DNA of 50,663 bases from assembly GCA_014360895.1 (NCBI GenBank), contig JACIWQ010000009.1, positions 1 through 50,663 on the forward strand, in the 5' to 3' direction. Positions 22,356-31,810 of the stretch are shown here, in pieces (position 1 is the stretch's first letter; the number at the start of each line of letters is the position of its first letter). Below the pieces are notes generated by a model that saw only the letters and a list, made by a program, of their open reading frames with translations, was not told where the DNA came from and did not search any database. The stretch comes from Thermoflexales bacterium. Its GTDB lineage: Bacteria > Chloroflexota > Anaerolineae > B4-G1 > DUEL01. Made by a program: the position numbers and the translations under genes.

Positions 22356-24014
22356 GGGGAAATCCGGCAGGATGCCCCGTTCCACCAGCGCCTGCGCCAG
22401 TTTCTCCGCGTCGCCCGGAGCGACCAGGGCAATGGTCGGGGCAACGATTTCCCGGATGTAGCGGCGAGTAGCGGGGGCGGCAGCCAGTTCCCGCAGCAGC
22501 GCCTCGTCCTGTACCCGCAGAAGGACGACCGACTCCAGTCGGGCCTCCGGCCCCCGTTGCGCCCAACGCTCCAGCGCCCGACGCAACTCAGAGGGCACCG
22601 GCCCCCCGGTTGCCTCCTCCAGAAAAGCCACTACCCGCTCCGGCGGGATACGCTGCTGGCGGGCCCGCTCCAGCGAGGCGGGCGTCAGCCGATAGCGGGA
22701 AGGGTCGCCGACGTGGAGCCAATCGGCCACGCGACTCACCTGGAAGCGCTCGTACCGCCGCCCCGCCGGAACCTCCAGGACAAAGTCGGGCCGGATGACC
22801 ATCGGCGGCGGGGGGGGCTCCTGGGGCAGTTCTGCCCGTCCCAGAAACGCCGCACCGGTGGGCGTGAGGGAGAAACGAGTTTCGTCCCCATCCGCTACCG
22901 CCACCACCCCCAGCCAGGCCAGCGGCCCCGTAATGATGGCGCGGATCAGCGCCCCCTCTACCCGGTCCCAGTTCTCAAACCCCCGCAGATACTCCCCGGT
23001 GACCGCGTCCCGGATGTACCAGGTGTCGTAGTTGCCGTCGGGCCGCTGGAAGTCCGGGTCGGCCTCTTTGACAGCGGCGACGAAGTCCGCCAGGGAGTAC
23101 CACTCCCCCGGGGAGCAAGCGGCCAGGTATCGGAGGACGGCCTCCCGGGCCAGGAGCGGGTCATTGCGCCAGGAACCGGTCTCCTCCGGACGCAGGGTGG
23201 GGATATGCCGGAGGTCGTCCCAGGTCGGGTCTTCCCGCCAGGCCTGGGCCAGCATCAGCCGCTGGCGGGGCGGGGAGGCCCGCAGCCAGTCGGTGACCGG
23301 CTCCGGGGCCGGGCGGAGGTGCCCGGAGCGGTCCGTCCGCAGCCAGCCCAGCCGCCGGACCAGGTGGCTCAGGAAGGCCCACCGCTCCGGGTCGGGGTCG
23401 CGCAGGTAGCGCCTCAGGCTGGCCTCGGCGGAGGACGGCCACTTTCCGCCGGCCGTGGGGCGGACCGGGTGGGCCTGAAAGTAGGCCAGGAGGGTACAGA
23501 GGTCGTCCAGGAGCGCGTCGGTGGGGAGAACTGGGGAGGGCGGCGGCGCCGTCGGCGCCAGCCGGAAAAGGGGGACGGGCGAGATCGGGAGGATGGCCCG
23601 CAGTTCGTTCGGTATCAGGGCCACCTCGTGGAGGCCGGTGAGGCCCTCCACGACGGTGCGGAAGACCAGTCCCCGATACCAGAGGGACTCCGCCACCGAC
23701 GCGGGCGATTCCCAGGGCCGCTCCTGCCGGAGGCGGCCCGGGCCCATATCCCGCACCGGTCCCCAGCGGCGGACGAAGGTGGGCCACGCCACCGCCCCGC
23801 CAACGGAGTGGAGAAACTCCAATGCGGCCCGCTCTTCGGGGGAGAGCGAGGCCCACACCTCTGCTCCCCGCTTGGGGTCGCTCATCTGCGCCTCCAGCGC
23901 GGCGACGGCTTCCAGCCGGCGGTCGGGCAGGCCCTCCAGCCCCCAGCGGCGGGCCACCACCTCCAGCCGTACCGCATCCACATCCGCCAGACACTGCGCC
24001 AGATTCCGGCTCAT
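22347..24014 (-). CDS. Helicase-associated-domain protein (XPB N-terminal-like)
   Basis: 555 residues without a helicase motor. The layout, an N-terminal SPEERAALEFLHSVGG winged-helix region, a long helical middle and the C-terminal VIRPDFVLEVPAGRRYERFQVSRVADWLHVGD segment (in part), resembles the helicase_C_3/XPB-N family seen as stand-alone proteins in Actinobacteria and Chloroflexota. The family may assist a DNA helicase, but this is not established. The start region contains no unusual signals. Confidence 0.65.
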   Translation of the reverse strand: MSRNLAQCLADVDAVRLEVVARRWGLEGLPDRRLEAVAALEAQMSDPKRGAEVWASLSPEERAALEFLHSVGGAVAWPTFVRRWGPVRDMGPGRLRQERPWESPASVAESLWYRGLVFRTVVEGLTGLHEVALIPNELRAILPISPVPLFRLAPTAPPPSPVLPTDALLDDLCTLLAYFQAHPVRPTAGGKWPSSAEASLRRYLRDPDPERWAFLSHLVRRLGWLRTDRSGHLRPAPEPVTDWLRASPPRQRLMLAQAWREDPTWDDLRHIPTLRPEETGSWRNDPLLAREAVLRYLAACSPGEWYSLADFVAAVKEADPDFQRPDGNYDTWYIRDAVTGEYLRGFENWDRVEGALIRAIITGPLAWLGVVAVADGDETRFSLTPTGAAFLGRAELPQEPPPPPMVIRPDFVLEVPAGRRYERFQVSRVADWLHVGDPSRYRLTPASLERARQQRIPPERVVAFLEEATGGPVPSELRRALERWAQRGPEARLESVVLLRVQDEALLRELAAAPATRRYIREIVAPTIALVAPGDAEKLAQALVERGILPDFPSS

Positions 24015-24064
24015 CCTCCCGGGCCTGCCTGAAGTAAGGTCGTGCGGCGGTGGCAGAGCCTGAT

Positions 24065-24109
24065 GTAGCGCAGGCTGTTCGCCTGTACCGGCCTGGCAGC
24101 CGGCGCTAC
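24065..24109. repeat. GTAGCGC...GCGCTAC hairpin repeat
   Basis: GTAGCGC (24065-24071) pairs with GCGCTAC (24103-24109), enclosing TTCGCCTGTACCGGCCTGGC. Related pieces occur near 4148-4195 and 37370-37415. The 156-bp gap shows no gene. Confidence 0.6.
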
Positions 24110-24170
24110 GTTCTCATCGGGTGGCAGAGCCACCGCCGCACATCGCCGGTCCACGATGGGGTCCGTCCTA

Positions 24171-25358
24171 TCAAAAGAGTGGGAACTCGCGGTTGATGAT
24201 TCGGTCCCGGACCTGGTGAACCCGGCTCAGATGCTCATCCAGAATGGCCTCCACATCGGCCTGGATGCTGGGCGTGAGGCCACCGGAAACCGGACGCACC
24301 TGCGCTGTCGCAATCAGGGGCTGGTCCAGGGGCTTCCCGATCTGGGAGAGGATGTAGACGGTGGCTTCGCGGACCGTCGGTATCCGCTCCACGATGTCCC
24401 GCGCTACCAGCATCGCCAGCACGTTGTAGACCTTGCCGACATGGGAGATGGGGTTCTTCCCGCATGCTGCCTCCAGACTGGCCGCGCGGAAGGGAGCGAT
24501 CAGGCCGTTCACCCGGTTCCCCCGTCCTACAGCGCCGTCGTCGCCCATCTCGGCAGAGGTGCCGGTGAGGGTCAGATAGACCGCCCCGGCATCCGCGTCG
24601 TCGGCCGTGTTGACCGCCACCACCACTTTTCGGTTGTCCAGTTGGCTGGCAAAGGACTGGATGGCTTCCTGAGCCGCGTGTTTCAGTTCCAAGTATTCGG
24701 CCATATCTCCGATGCGGGTGGCGATGAAGGGAAGGGCCACCGTCAGCACCATCTCATCCCCCCGCCGCGCCCCCATCACCTTCACATCCTCACCGATGGG
24801 GAACTGGTCAATCAGTTGGTAGTTAATGTACCGGGAGGTCTCATAGACCGCGCGCTCCAGTCCGGAGCGGGGCCAGTGGCTGACGCCAAAACTGGTATCA
24901 TTGGCCGTCACTTCCTCTACCACGTGGACCAGTTCCTCCGCCCCGCGCCCCACGTAGGAATCTATGACCATGTGACGGTCGGGGTCCAGATAGCGCATCG
25001 TCTCCCGGATGTGCTGGCGGGCGGCCTGGATGGCGATGGTATCCAGAGGGATTTTGCGGCCCCGGTACGTCGGGGTGCCGCGACCGGCAATCTGGATGCG
25101 GATGGGGCGAATCATATGGCCGCCGCCGAAACCGACCTCCACTTCCCCGGCCACCAGTTGCACCTTGTCAAAGTTGTGGTGGAGCAAGGTGCCCAGGTTT
25201 TCCAGGCACCAGCGGCAGTATTCCACGGAAATCCGCTCGGCGATTCCGTCACACAGGCTATCGGGGTGGCCGATGCCCTTGCGCTCCACAATCTCCACCG
25301 GGAGGTCCTCAATATACTGTCCGCTGGCCTCTGTCACGACGATATTTCGTTTGGACAT
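24171..25358 (-). CDS. Archaeal-type S-adenosylmethionine synthetase
   Basis: 395 residues, full length for the archaeal-type MAT family (PF01941). It makes AdoMet from methionine and [17 protein letters not shown] near the N-terminus, [18 protein letters not shown] (in part), and the central [14 protein letters not shown] are family hallmarks; it does not resemble bacterial MetK. The start ATG 25358 has AGGAGAG upstream. Control is by the SAM-I riboswitch directly upstream, so AdoMet represses its own synthase. Confidence 0.93.
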   Translation of the reverse strand: MSKRNIVVTEASGQYIEDLPVEIVERKGIGHPDSLCDGIAERISVEYCRWCLENLGTLLHHNFDKVQLVAGEVEVGFGGGHMIRPIRIQIAGRGTPTYRGRKIPLDTIAIQAARQHIRETMRYLDPDRHMVIDSYVGRGAEELVHVVEEVTANDTSFGVSHWPRSGLERAVYETSRYINYQLIDQFPIGEDVKVMGARRGDEMVLTVALPFIATRIGDMAEYLELKHAAQEAIQSFASQLDNRKVVVAVNTADDADAGAVYLTLTGTSAEMGDDGAVGRGNRVNGLIAPFRAASLEAACGKNPISHVGKVYNVLAMLVARDIVERIPTVREATVYILSQIGKPLDQPLIATAQVRPVSGGLTPSIQADVEAILDEHLSRVHQVRDRIINREFPLF

Positions 25359-25423
25359 GTTCTTCTCTCCTGCTCAGGGGCTCCCGGTCGGTGCACTCTG
25401 GGGTCGGTTGGGGGGATAGGAGG

Positions 25424-25457
25424 TAAAAAAAGCCCCCTCTGGAAAGACAGAAGGGGC
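25424..25457 (-). terminator. Riboswitch-controlled intrinsic terminator
   Basis: On the minus strand GCCCCTTCTG pairs with CAGAGGGGGC over 10 bp, followed by seven T. It lies between the SAM-I aptamer and the start codon, the standard place for the expression-platform terminator. Confidence 0.9.
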
Positions 25458-25473
25458 ACGACAGGCGCGCCGC

Positions 25474-25615
<142 letters not shown>

Positions 25616-25643
25616 CCGCCGGGGCTATTCAATTGTTGGCTGA

Positions 25644-25671
25644 ATCATACCACAGACAGGAAATTTGTCAA
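25644..25671 (-). promoter_or_regulatory. Promoter of the SAM-I riboswitch transcript
   Basis: TTGACA (25666-25671, minus strand) and TATGAT (25644-25649), spacer 16 bp. The expected start is about 25 bp ahead of the aptamer. It is divergent from the pdxS promoter. Confidence 0.85.
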
Positions 25672-25694
25672 GAAAGGCTTCTTAAAGCCGTCCA

Positions 25695-25723
25695 TTGACG
25701 ATTTGACCAAATAGCGGTAGAAT
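25695..25723 (+). promoter_or_regulatory. pdxS promoter
   Basis: TTGACG at 25695-25700 and TAGAAT at 25718-25723 with a 17-bp spacer, about 55 bp before the pdxS start codon. Confidence 0.8.
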
Positions 25724-25778
25724 GATATTGCCGAACAGCAAATCTCCAGCCACTTGCTGGATTCAGGAGGTCGGAAAA

Positions 25779-26666
25779 ATGGAACGGGAAATCGGAACGG
25801 ATACGGTCAAGCGCGGTCTGGCACAGATGCTGAAGGGCGGGGTCATTATGGACGTGACCAATGCCGAGCAGGCCCGGATCGCCGAAGAGGCAGGTGCCTG
25901 CGCCGTCATGGCCCTGGAGCGGGTACCGGCGGATATTCGCGCCCAGGGTGGCGTGGCCCGCATGGCGGACCCGGAGAAGATTCTGGAGATTATGGAGGCC
26001 GTCTCCATCCCGGTGATGGCCAAATGCCGCATCGGCCACTTCGTGGAGGCGCAGATACTGGAAGCACTGGGGGTGGATTTCATTGACGAGAGCGAGGTGC
26101 TGACCCCTGCCGATGAGGAACACCACATTGACAAGCGCAAGTTTAAAGTCCCCTTCGTCTGCGGGGCGCGCAACCTGGGGGAGGCACTCCGGCGCATCGG
26201 CGAGGGCGCGGCCATGATCCGCACCAAAGGGGAGGCCGGTACCGGCAACGTGGTGGAGGCGGTCCGGCACGCCCGCGCCGTCCTGGGGGAAATCCGCCGT
26301 CTGACCACGATGGCCGAAGAGGAGATGATGGCCTACGCCAAAGAGATCGGCGCGCCCTACGAACTGGTGGTGGAGACGGCCCGGCTGGGGCGGTTGCCGG
26401 TGGTCAACTTCGCCGCCGGGGGGATCGCCACTCCCGCCGATGCCGCCCTGATGATGCAACTGGGGATGGACGGCGTCTTCGTGGGCAGCGGCATCTTCAA
26501 GAGTGGCGACCCGGTCAAACGGGCCCGGGCCATCGTCCAGGCCGTCACCTACTATAACGATCCGAAGATTCTGGCCGAAATCAGCCGGGGGCTCGGCGAA
26601 CCGATGGTCGGCATCAACATCAGCCTCATCCCGGCCGAGGAGCGGCTGGCCGTAAGGGGATGGTAG
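25779..26666 (+). CDS. pdxS: Pyridoxal 5'-phosphate synthase subunit PdxS
   Basis: 295 residues from ATG 25779, chosen because AGGAGG ends 8 bp upstream; the frame is open earlier. A (beta/alpha)8 barrel that condenses ribose 5-phosphate, glyceraldehyde 3-phosphate and ammonia into PLP. The two catalytic lysine regions are visible in [10 protein letters not shown] and [10 protein letters not shown]. Its glutaminase partner pdxT lies about 720 bp downstream, with a toxin-antitoxin-like pair wedged between. Confidence 0.96.
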   Translation: MEREIGTDTVKRGLAQMLKGGVIMDVTNAEQARIAEEAGACAVMALERVPADIRAQGGVARMADPEKILEIMEAVSIPVMAKCRIGHFVEAQILEALGVDFIDESEVLTPADEEHHIDKRKFKVPFVCGARNLGEALRRIGEGAAMIRTKGEAGTGNVVEAVRHARAVLGEIRRLTTMAEEEMMAYAKEIGAPYELVVETARLGRLPVVNFAAGGIATPADAALMMQLGMDGVFVGSGIFKSGDPVKRARAIVQAVTYYNDPKILAEISRGLGEPMVGINISLIPAEERLAVRGW

Positions 26667-26704
26667 AATAAAGACCGACGCTAACGCGCCTCGGGAGAGG
26701 GAGA

Positions 26705-27007
26705 ATGAGGGCCCGATCGGCAACGATGAGTGTAGACGTTGGACGATTCGCTAAAGAACTGTCTATGAGCGAACAGGACCTGCTGGTGCAAAGCCTGCGG
26801 TCTTTCATCGCCGAACAGTTGCGGCTTTTGCGGGCAGAAAAGCAGGCCCGGTGCGCCCGGTTTGGCGTCACGTCGCTGGAGGAGATGGACAGGTTGATCT
26901 CCGAGGGTGCTGTAGAGGAGGAGGAGATTCTGGACGACTTCCAGAACGTGGATTATTTGACGGCCCGCATTGAGCACCTGGAGCGCCTGCTGGAGACCCT
27001 TCAATGA
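26705..27007 (+). CDS. Putative antitoxin of the TumE-like pair
   Basis: 100 residues, highly charged and helical, with a leucine-rich C-terminal zipper-like helix (TARIEHLERLLETL). An in-frame ATG at 26726 is an alternative start. It overlaps the following TumE-like toxin frame by 4 bp (ATGA), typical of toxin-antitoxin translation coupling. It is inserted between pdxS and pdxT. Confidence 0.6.
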   Translation: MRARSATMSVDVGRFAKELSMSEQDLLVQSLRSFIAEQLRLLRAEKQARCARFGVTSLEEMDRLISEGAVEEEEILDDFQNVDYLTARIEHLERLLETLQ

Positions 27008-27380
27008 TCAACCTGTTCCATCTGGCCCGGATTGCAAGGGCAGAGTTTTCGGATATCGTTGTGGGACCACCATTATCCGGGACAAACTGCGCATCGTGCT
27101 GGAGGACGGCTCCTATATTGACTTCTGGTGGTCGGCAAAGATTCCGGGACGGTTCGCTCATCATTGGGAACGAGTTCATGTGGACGGAACGATCTATCGG
27201 CATGACAATATGCCTCATCCCCGCTGGAAAGGGGTGTCCACGTTCCCGCAGCATTACCATCAAGAGAAACCCAACGTAGTCGTAGAGAGTGATCTGCCCT
27301 CTGACCCGCCAGAGGCGGCTCTGCGTGCATTTCTGACTTTTGCTCGCCAGACGTTGAACCTGACAAAGAAAACGGAGTGA
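27004..27380 (+). pseudogene. TumE-like (DUF6516) toxin, N-terminal frameshift
   Basis: ATG 27004 gives MINLFHLARIARAEF, a plausible native N-terminus. The conserved core (RDKLRIVLEDGSYIDFWWS, WERVHVDGTIYRHDN, PHPRW, TFPQHYH) is in a different frame and runs to 27380. The frames cross near 27035-27070, so a small indel has split the gene. The core resembles DUF6516, the toxin part of TumE/TumA systems. It is likely inactive unless translation shifts frame. No slippery heptamer is seen. Confidence 0.65.
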
Positions 27381-27383
27381 AAT

Positions 27384-27962
27384 ATGCCGAGGGTTGGTGT
27401 CCTGGCTTTGCAGGGCGCGTTCATTGAGCACAAAAACGTCCTGGCCCGTCTGGACACACAGGCAGTGGAAGTCCGCCTGCCGGAGCATCTGGAGGGCCTG
27501 GACGGCCTCATCATCCCCGGTGGAGAATCCACCACGATGGGCCTGCTGGCCCAGAAACGGGGCCTGCTGGAGCCGCTGCGGGCGTTCGCCCGCTCGGGGC
27601 GGCCGGTCTGGGGCACATGCGCCGGAATGATCCTGCTGGCTAAAGAGATTGTGGACGGCGTGCCCGGTCAGCCGACCCTGGCCTTGATGGACATTGCCGT
27701 CCGGCGCAACGCCTTCGGTCGCCAGGTGGATAGTTTTGAGGCCGACCTGACGGTTCCCGCGCTGGGAGACCCGCCCTTCCACGCCGTCTTCATCCGGGCT
27801 CCGGTTATTGAACGGGTGGGAACCGGGGTGGATGTGCTGGCCGCTTTGGAGGACGGGACGGCCGTCGCCGTGCGGCAAGGCAACCTGCTGGCGACCGCGT
27901 TTCACCCGGAACTGACGGCGGATGTGCGGTTCCATCGGTATTTTCTCCAACTGACCGGATAA
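27384..27962 (+). CDS. pdxT: Pyridoxal 5'-phosphate synthase glutaminase PdxT
   Basis: 192 residues. The class-I glutaminase triad is visible: Cys in GTCAGMILL, and His/Glu in AFHPELT. PGGEST and RAP near the active site are the PdxT signatures. It feeds ammonia to PdxS. The start follows the damaged toxin by 3 bp. Transcription from the pdxS promoter now has to pass through the inserted module. Confidence 0.95.
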   Translation: MPRVGVLALQGAFIEHKNVLARLDTQAVEVRLPEHLEGLDGLIIPGGESTTMGLLAQKRGLLEPLRAFARSGRPVWGTCAGMILLAKEIVDGVPGQPTLALMDIAVRRNAFGRQVDSFEADLTVPALGDPPFHAVFIRAPVIERVGTGVDVLAALEDGTAVAVRQGNLLATAFHPELTADVRFHRYFLQLTG

Positions 27963-28071
27963 ACGGTGACTGTTCGGCATTGGTCTCATCACCGGGCGCG
28001 GGGAACGGGGGCCGCCCGGCCCGCCGCTCCCCGCCTGCGGAATCTGACGGAGGAGAAGAGAACTGAGGCCT

Positions 28072-29631
28072 GTGGAGAAGGGATACTACAATCACATCAC
28101 CGATGATCTGGACGCGTTGCTCAACGTCCTGCCGGAAGACCTGCGCGAGCGGGTCCAACAAATTGGCCGGCGGGATGAGTTGCTGGAAGTGATTCTGGAC
28201 CTGGGACGGGTACCCACCGCCCGCTACACCGACGGCGAGGTCGTCCTGAGCGAACGGGAGGTCACCCGGGAGGACATCCAGCACGTGGTGGAACGGGTGG
28301 GCGAGTTTGACGCCGACAACCGCGCCGGCATCGCCCGTACCCTCCACCGCATCGCCGCCATCCGCAACCGCAAGGGCGACATCGTCGGGCTGACCTGCCG
28401 GGTCGGGCGGGCCGTCTACGGCACCATCGCCATCATCCAGGACATCATTGAGAGCGGCAAAAGCATCCTCCTCCTGGGCCGGCCCGGCGTCGGCAAGACG
28501 ACCATGCTTCGGGAGGCCGCCCGGGTCCTGGCGGAGACGAAACGGGTCATCATCGTGGACACGTCCAACGAAATCGGCGGCGACGGCGACATCCCTCATC
28601 CCGCCGTCGGACGCGCGCGCCGAATGCAGGTGGAAATGCCCTCCCTCCAGCACGAGGTGATGATTGAGGCCGTGGAGAACCACAACCCCGAGGTCATCGT
28701 CATTGACGAAATCGGGAGGGAACTGGAGGCCCTGGCCGCGCGGACCATCGCCGAGCGGGGCGTCCAACTCATCGCCACCGCCCACGGCAACACCCTGGAT
28801 AACCTGCTCCTGAACCCCACCCTCTCCGACCTGGTCGGCGGGATTGAGAGCGTGACCCTTTCGGACGAGGAGGCGCGGCGGCGGGGCACCCAGAAGACCA
28901 TCCTGGAGCGGCGCGCGCCGCCGACGTTTGACGTCCTCATTGAAATCCAGGACCGCCAGCGGCTGCTCATCCACCACAGCGTGGCCGAATCGGTGGACGC
29001 ATTGCTCCGGGGCCGGCCTTTGCAGGCCGAACTCCGCTACCGGGACGCCTCGGGGGAGATTCGGGTGGAGAAAGCTAAACCGCCGTCGCTGGAGGAGCGG
29101 GAGGCCGGCCGCGCCCGCCCGTCCCCGGCAGGTCCGGCCCCCTCTCCGACGCCGCTGGCGCCCAAAATCCAGGAGCCGGTGCGCATCTTCCCCTACGGCA
29201 TCGCCCGCAACCGGCTGGAGCGGGCCGCCCGCCGCATGCAGGTCCCCGTCTACGTGGTGGACGAACTGGGTCAGGCAGACGCCTTCGTGACCACCAAGGG
29301 CTTCTTCCGCAAGCGCCCCCGGCTCATCACCGACGCTGAGCGCAAAGGCATCCCCGTCTACGTCCTGCGGGCCAACACCGTCGCTCAGATGGAGGCCTGC
29401 CTGAGCGATATCGCGGCGGAGAACCACCTGCCCGGCCCGCTGACGCCCGCCCTGCGGGAGGCGGACCAGGCCATCCGCCGCATCCTGGACGGCGACGCCG
29501 ACGAGGTGGAACTTTCCCCCCAGAACGCCTTCGTCCGCCGCCAGCAGCACGAAATGGCCCGGGAGGCCGGGCTTTCGTCCTACTCAGTGGGGGAAGAACC
29601 GAACCGGAGAGTCCGGATCACGAGGGCCTGA
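28072..29631 (+). CDS. AAA ATPase with R3H domain (SpoIIIAA/Ycf45-like)
   Basis: 519 residues from a GTG start. Walker [10 protein letters not shown] and Walker B VIVIDEIG lie in a single-ring ATPase like SpoIIIAA. A Pro-rich linker (about 345-365) is followed by a [21 protein letters not shown] region and a C-terminal R3H-type single-strand nucleic-acid-binding domain ([10 protein letters not shown]...[12 protein letters not shown]). The same architecture is the chloroplast Ycf45 family. The cellular role is not settled. The start codon context is weak. Confidence 0.85.
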   Translation: MEKGYYNHITDDLDALLNVLPEDLRERVQQIGRRDELLEVILDLGRVPTARYTDGEVVLSEREVTREDIQHVVERVGEFDADNRAGIARTLHRIAAIRNRKGDIVGLTCRVGRAVYGTIAIIQDIIESGKSILLLGRPGVGKTTMLREAARVLAETKRVIIVDTSNEIGGDGDIPHPAVGRARRMQVEMPSLQHEVMIEAVENHNPEVIVIDEIGRELEALAARTIAERGVQLIATAHGNTLDNLLLNPTLSDLVGGIESVTLSDEEARRRGTQKTILERRAPPTFDVLIEIQDRQRLLIHHSVAESVDALLRGRPLQAELRYRDASGEIRVEKAKPPSLEEREAGRARPSPAGPAPSPTPLAPKIQEPVRIFPYGIARNRLERAARRMQVPVYVVDELGQADAFVTTKGFFRKRPRLITDAERKGIPVYVLRANTVAQMEACLSDIAAENHLPGPLTPALREADQAIRRILDGDADEVELSPQNAFVRRQQHEMAREAGLSSYSVGEEPNRRVRITRA

Positions 29632-29709
29632 ATGGCTCAGCGGGCGTGGGATTGGTTCCGACAGTATGCCCGTGAGATTGTGGACTTCGTCCGTGCTCAA
29701 ATGGCCTGA
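29632..29709 (+). pseudogene. HEPN toxin remnant (internal deletion)
   Basis: A 25-codon frame, MAQRAWDWFRQ joined to YAREIVDFVRAQMA. The first part matches the usual start of HEPN (HepT-like) proteins and the second their usual C-terminus. About a hundred middle codons appear to be missing. It directly precedes the nucleotidyltransferase gene, which it overlaps, as in HEPN/MNT toxin-antitoxin pairs. Confidence 0.5.
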
Positions 29710-30001
29710 TGCCCCGACCGTTCTGGAGGCACTCCGGCAGTGGGCGGAGAGAGTCCGACGGCCGGATGTTCTGGGCATCGGATACTGCGGCTCGTACAGC
29801 CGGGGCGATTGGGGGGTCGGCAGCGACCTGGATATGGTGATCCTGCTGGAGAGGACGGACGCGCCGCCGGAGCGGCGGGCCGCCGAGTGGGACGTGACCG
29901 ACCTGCCGGTGCCGGCCGACGTCCTGGTCTACTCGCCGGAGGAATGGGAGCGCCTCCCCCGCCGCCTGCGGGAGGAGACGGTGTGGGTCTATCGCCGGTA
30001 G
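29666..30001 (+). CDS. Nucleotidyltransferase-domain protein (MNT antitoxin-like)
   Basis: 111 residues. The GSYSRGDWGVGSDLDMVI motif (GSxxxG...SDxD) is the minimal nucleotidyltransferase signature, here complete. GTG 29693 (LKWPDAP) is an alternative start that lies nearer the family norm. In intact HEPN/MNT systems this protein adenylylates the toxin. Here the HEPN partner is only a remnant, so the gene is orphaned. It is 10 bp before tmk. Confidence 0.75.
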   Translation: MPVRLWTSSVLKWPDAPTVLEALRQWAERVRRPDVLGIGYCGSYSRGDWGVGSDLDMVILLERTDAPPERRAAEWDVTDLPVPADVLVYSPEEWERLPRRLREETVWVYRR

Positions 30002-30011
30002 GTATGGCGCG

Positions 30012-30650
30012 ATGTTCATCACCCTGGAAGGACCCGACGGGAGCGGCAAGACGACCCAGGCCCGCCTGCTGGCCGGATGGCTGCAGGAACAGGGCTATCC
30101 GGTTGTCCTGGCGCGGGAGCCGGGGGGGACGGCCATCGGGGAGCGCATCCGGGAGGTCCTCCACGACCCAACCCACACCGGCATGGCCCCCTGGGCGGAG
30201 GTCTTCCTGTACTGTGCCGCGCGGGCCCAACTGGTGGCGGAGGTCATCCGGCCCGCGCTGGCCGCCGGACAGACCGTCCTCTGCGACCGCTACGCGGATA
30301 GCACCCTGGCCTACCAGGGCTACGGGCGCGGGTTGGACCTGGAGGCACTACAGCGGGTCCTCTCCCTGGCGACCGGCGGCCTGACCCCCGACCTGACGTT
30401 CTGCCTGGATATTTCGCCGGAAGAGGGGTTGGCTCGTCGCCAGAGGGGAGGCGAGGAGTGGAACCGTCTGGACCGGGAGACAGTGGAGTTCCACCGCCGG
30501 GTGCGGGCCGGCTACCTGGAACTGGCCGGCCGGGAGCCCCGGCGGTGGATTGTGGTGGACGCCGCCCGCCCGGTGGAGGCGGTGCAGGCGGACCTGCGTG
30601 CCCTCCTGCGGGCGCGCTGGACCGGAGGGGGCGCCCCTCCGGCGTTATAA
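30012..30650 (+). CDS. tmk: Thymidylate kinase
   Basis: 212 residues, normal length. P-loop GPDGSGKTT, the DRY motif in CDRYADST, REPGG and the LID-region RRQRGGEEWNRL are present. It converts dTMP to dTDP. It overlaps the convergent FmdB-like gene by 6 bp at the 3' end. Confidence 0.95.
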   Translation: MFITLEGPDGSGKTTQARLLAGWLQEQGYPVVLAREPGGTAIGERIREVLHDPTHTGMAPWAEVFLYCAARAQLVAEVIRPALAAGQTVLCDRYADSTLAYQGYGRGLDLEALQRVLSLATGGLTPDLTFCLDISPEEGLARRQRGGEEWNRLDRETVEFHRRVRAGYLELAGREPRRWIVVDAARPVEAVQADLRALLRARWTGGGAPPAL

Positions 30651-31046
30651 CTCGTCGCCGATGTCCGTTTCTCCGCCCTCCTCCCCCATCAGTTCCGGCA
30701 TGGCCTTCTCTATCTCCTCCGGGCTCTCCCCCGCCTCCAGCCGCCCGACGACCTCTTCAAACTCCGGCCCCAGGTCTTCCCCCACCTCGTCCGCCATCCG
30801 GCGCATCATCCGCGCCAGCGAGCGGGGGTCCTTCTCGTCAAAGTCGGAGAAGAAAGAATCGTCGGCCAGCGACTCCAGGCGGCTCTCCTCGGAGCGGACC
30901 ACGCGCACGCGGGAGATCAGGCGGGTCAGATTCGTCCCCCCACAGTGGGGGCAGACCGGCGTCCCGCTCTGGGCTTCGGCGAATGTCCGCCAGAAAACGG
31001 AAATCCGGCGACGACAATCGTGACAACGGTACTCGTAAACGGGCAT
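30645..31046 (-). CDS. FmdB-family zinc-ribbon protein
   Basis: 133 residues from ATG 31046 (GGAG upstream); the longer frame is made of repeat sequence. The N-terminal MPVYEYRCHDC and CPHCGG knuckles are the FmdB/CxxC_CXXC_SSSS ribbon. The rest is acidic and helical. Role unknown; named from a formamidase operon regulator family. Confidence 0.8.
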   Translation of the reverse strand: MPVYEYRCHDCRRRISVFWRTFAEAQSGTPVCPHCGGTNLTRLISRVRVVRSEESRLESLADDSFFSDFDEKDPRSLARMMRRMADEVGEDLGPEFEEVVGRLEAGESPEEIEKAMPELMGEEGGETDIGDEL

Positions 31047-31062
31047 TCCATCTACTCCTGCA

Positions 31063-31168
31063 AACTTGCCGTCTTGCCAACTTGCCGTCTTGCCAACTTG
31101 CCGTCTTGCCAACTTGCCGTCTTGCCAACTTGCCGTCTTGCCAACTTGCCGTCTTGCCAACTTGCCCT
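31063..31168. repeat. 16-bp tandem repeat, six copies
   Basis: AACTTGCCGTCTTGCC repeats six times exactly from 31063 to 31158 with a seventh partial copy. It occupies the whole divergent space between the FmdB-like gene and gmk. The last copy supplies a TTGCCG that is 16 bp from a TAAAAT, so the array may overlap the gmk promoter. Confidence 0.9.
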
Positions 31169-31201
31169 AAAATTATACCGTCCCCCGAAAAGGAAGGCAA
31201 G

Positions 31202-31810
31202 ATGACCTGGACACTCCCTCGCTATCCGCTGCTCATCGTCATCTCCGGGCCGCCCGGGGTCGGGAAGGACTCCGTCCTGCGACGGATGAAGGAACTGGGC
31301 TACCCCTTCCACTTCGTCGTCACCGCCACCGACCGGCCCCCGCGCCCCGGCGAGGTCCACGGGGAGGATTACTTCTTCCTCTCCACCGAAGAATTCCTGC
31401 GCCTGGAGCGGGAAGGGGAACTCTTGGAGCACGCCGTCGTCTACGGGGAGCACAAGGGAGTACCCAAACAGCAGGTCCGGGACGCCTTCGCCTCCGGCCG
31501 GGACGTCATCATGCGGGTGGACGTGCAGGGCGCGGCGACCATCCGCAAACTGGCTCCGGAGGCGGTCCTCATCTTCCTGACCGCCGAATCCAAAGAGGCA
31601 CTGGTCCGCCGCCTGACGGGGCGCGGGACCGAGACGCCGGAGAAACTGGCCGAACGCATCGGGAAGATAGAGTGGGAAATGAGCCGGATCGGGGAGTTTG
31701 ACTACGTGGTGGTCAACCGGGAAGGGGAACTGGATCGCGCCGTGGCCCAGATTGCGGCCATCGTGGAGGCGGAGCACTGCCGGGTTCACCCGCGCCGGGT
31801 CCAACTATGA
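31202..31810 (+). CDS. gmk: Guanylate kinase
   Basis: 202 residues from ATG 31202 with AAGGAAGG upstream. GMP to GDP. The P-loop is GPPGVGKDS: the usual Ser/Thr after GK is Asp here, a departure worth noting since that residue coordinates Mg. The GMP-binding RPPRPGEVHGEDYFF and DVQGAATI segments are canonical. The stop overlaps the nth start (ATGA). Confidence 0.9.
   Translation: MTWTLPRYPLLIVISGPPGVGKDSVLRRMKELGYPFHFVVTATDRPPRPGEVHGEDYFFLSTEEFLRLEREGELLEHAVVYGEHKGVPKQQVRDAFASGRDVIMRVDVQGAATIRKLAPEAVLIFLTAESKEALVRRLTGRGTETPEKLAERIGKIEWEMSRIGEFDYVVVNREGELDRAVAQIAAIVEAEHCRVHPRRVQL

Noticed and set aside
27004-27380. Programmed ribosomal frameshift in the TumE-like gene
   Set aside because: No slippery heptamer or following pseudoknot is seen at the crossover; an ordinary indel is simpler.
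31063-31168. Possible CRISPR array
   Set aside because: Units are contiguous identical 16-mers with no unique spacers and no cas genes nearby.
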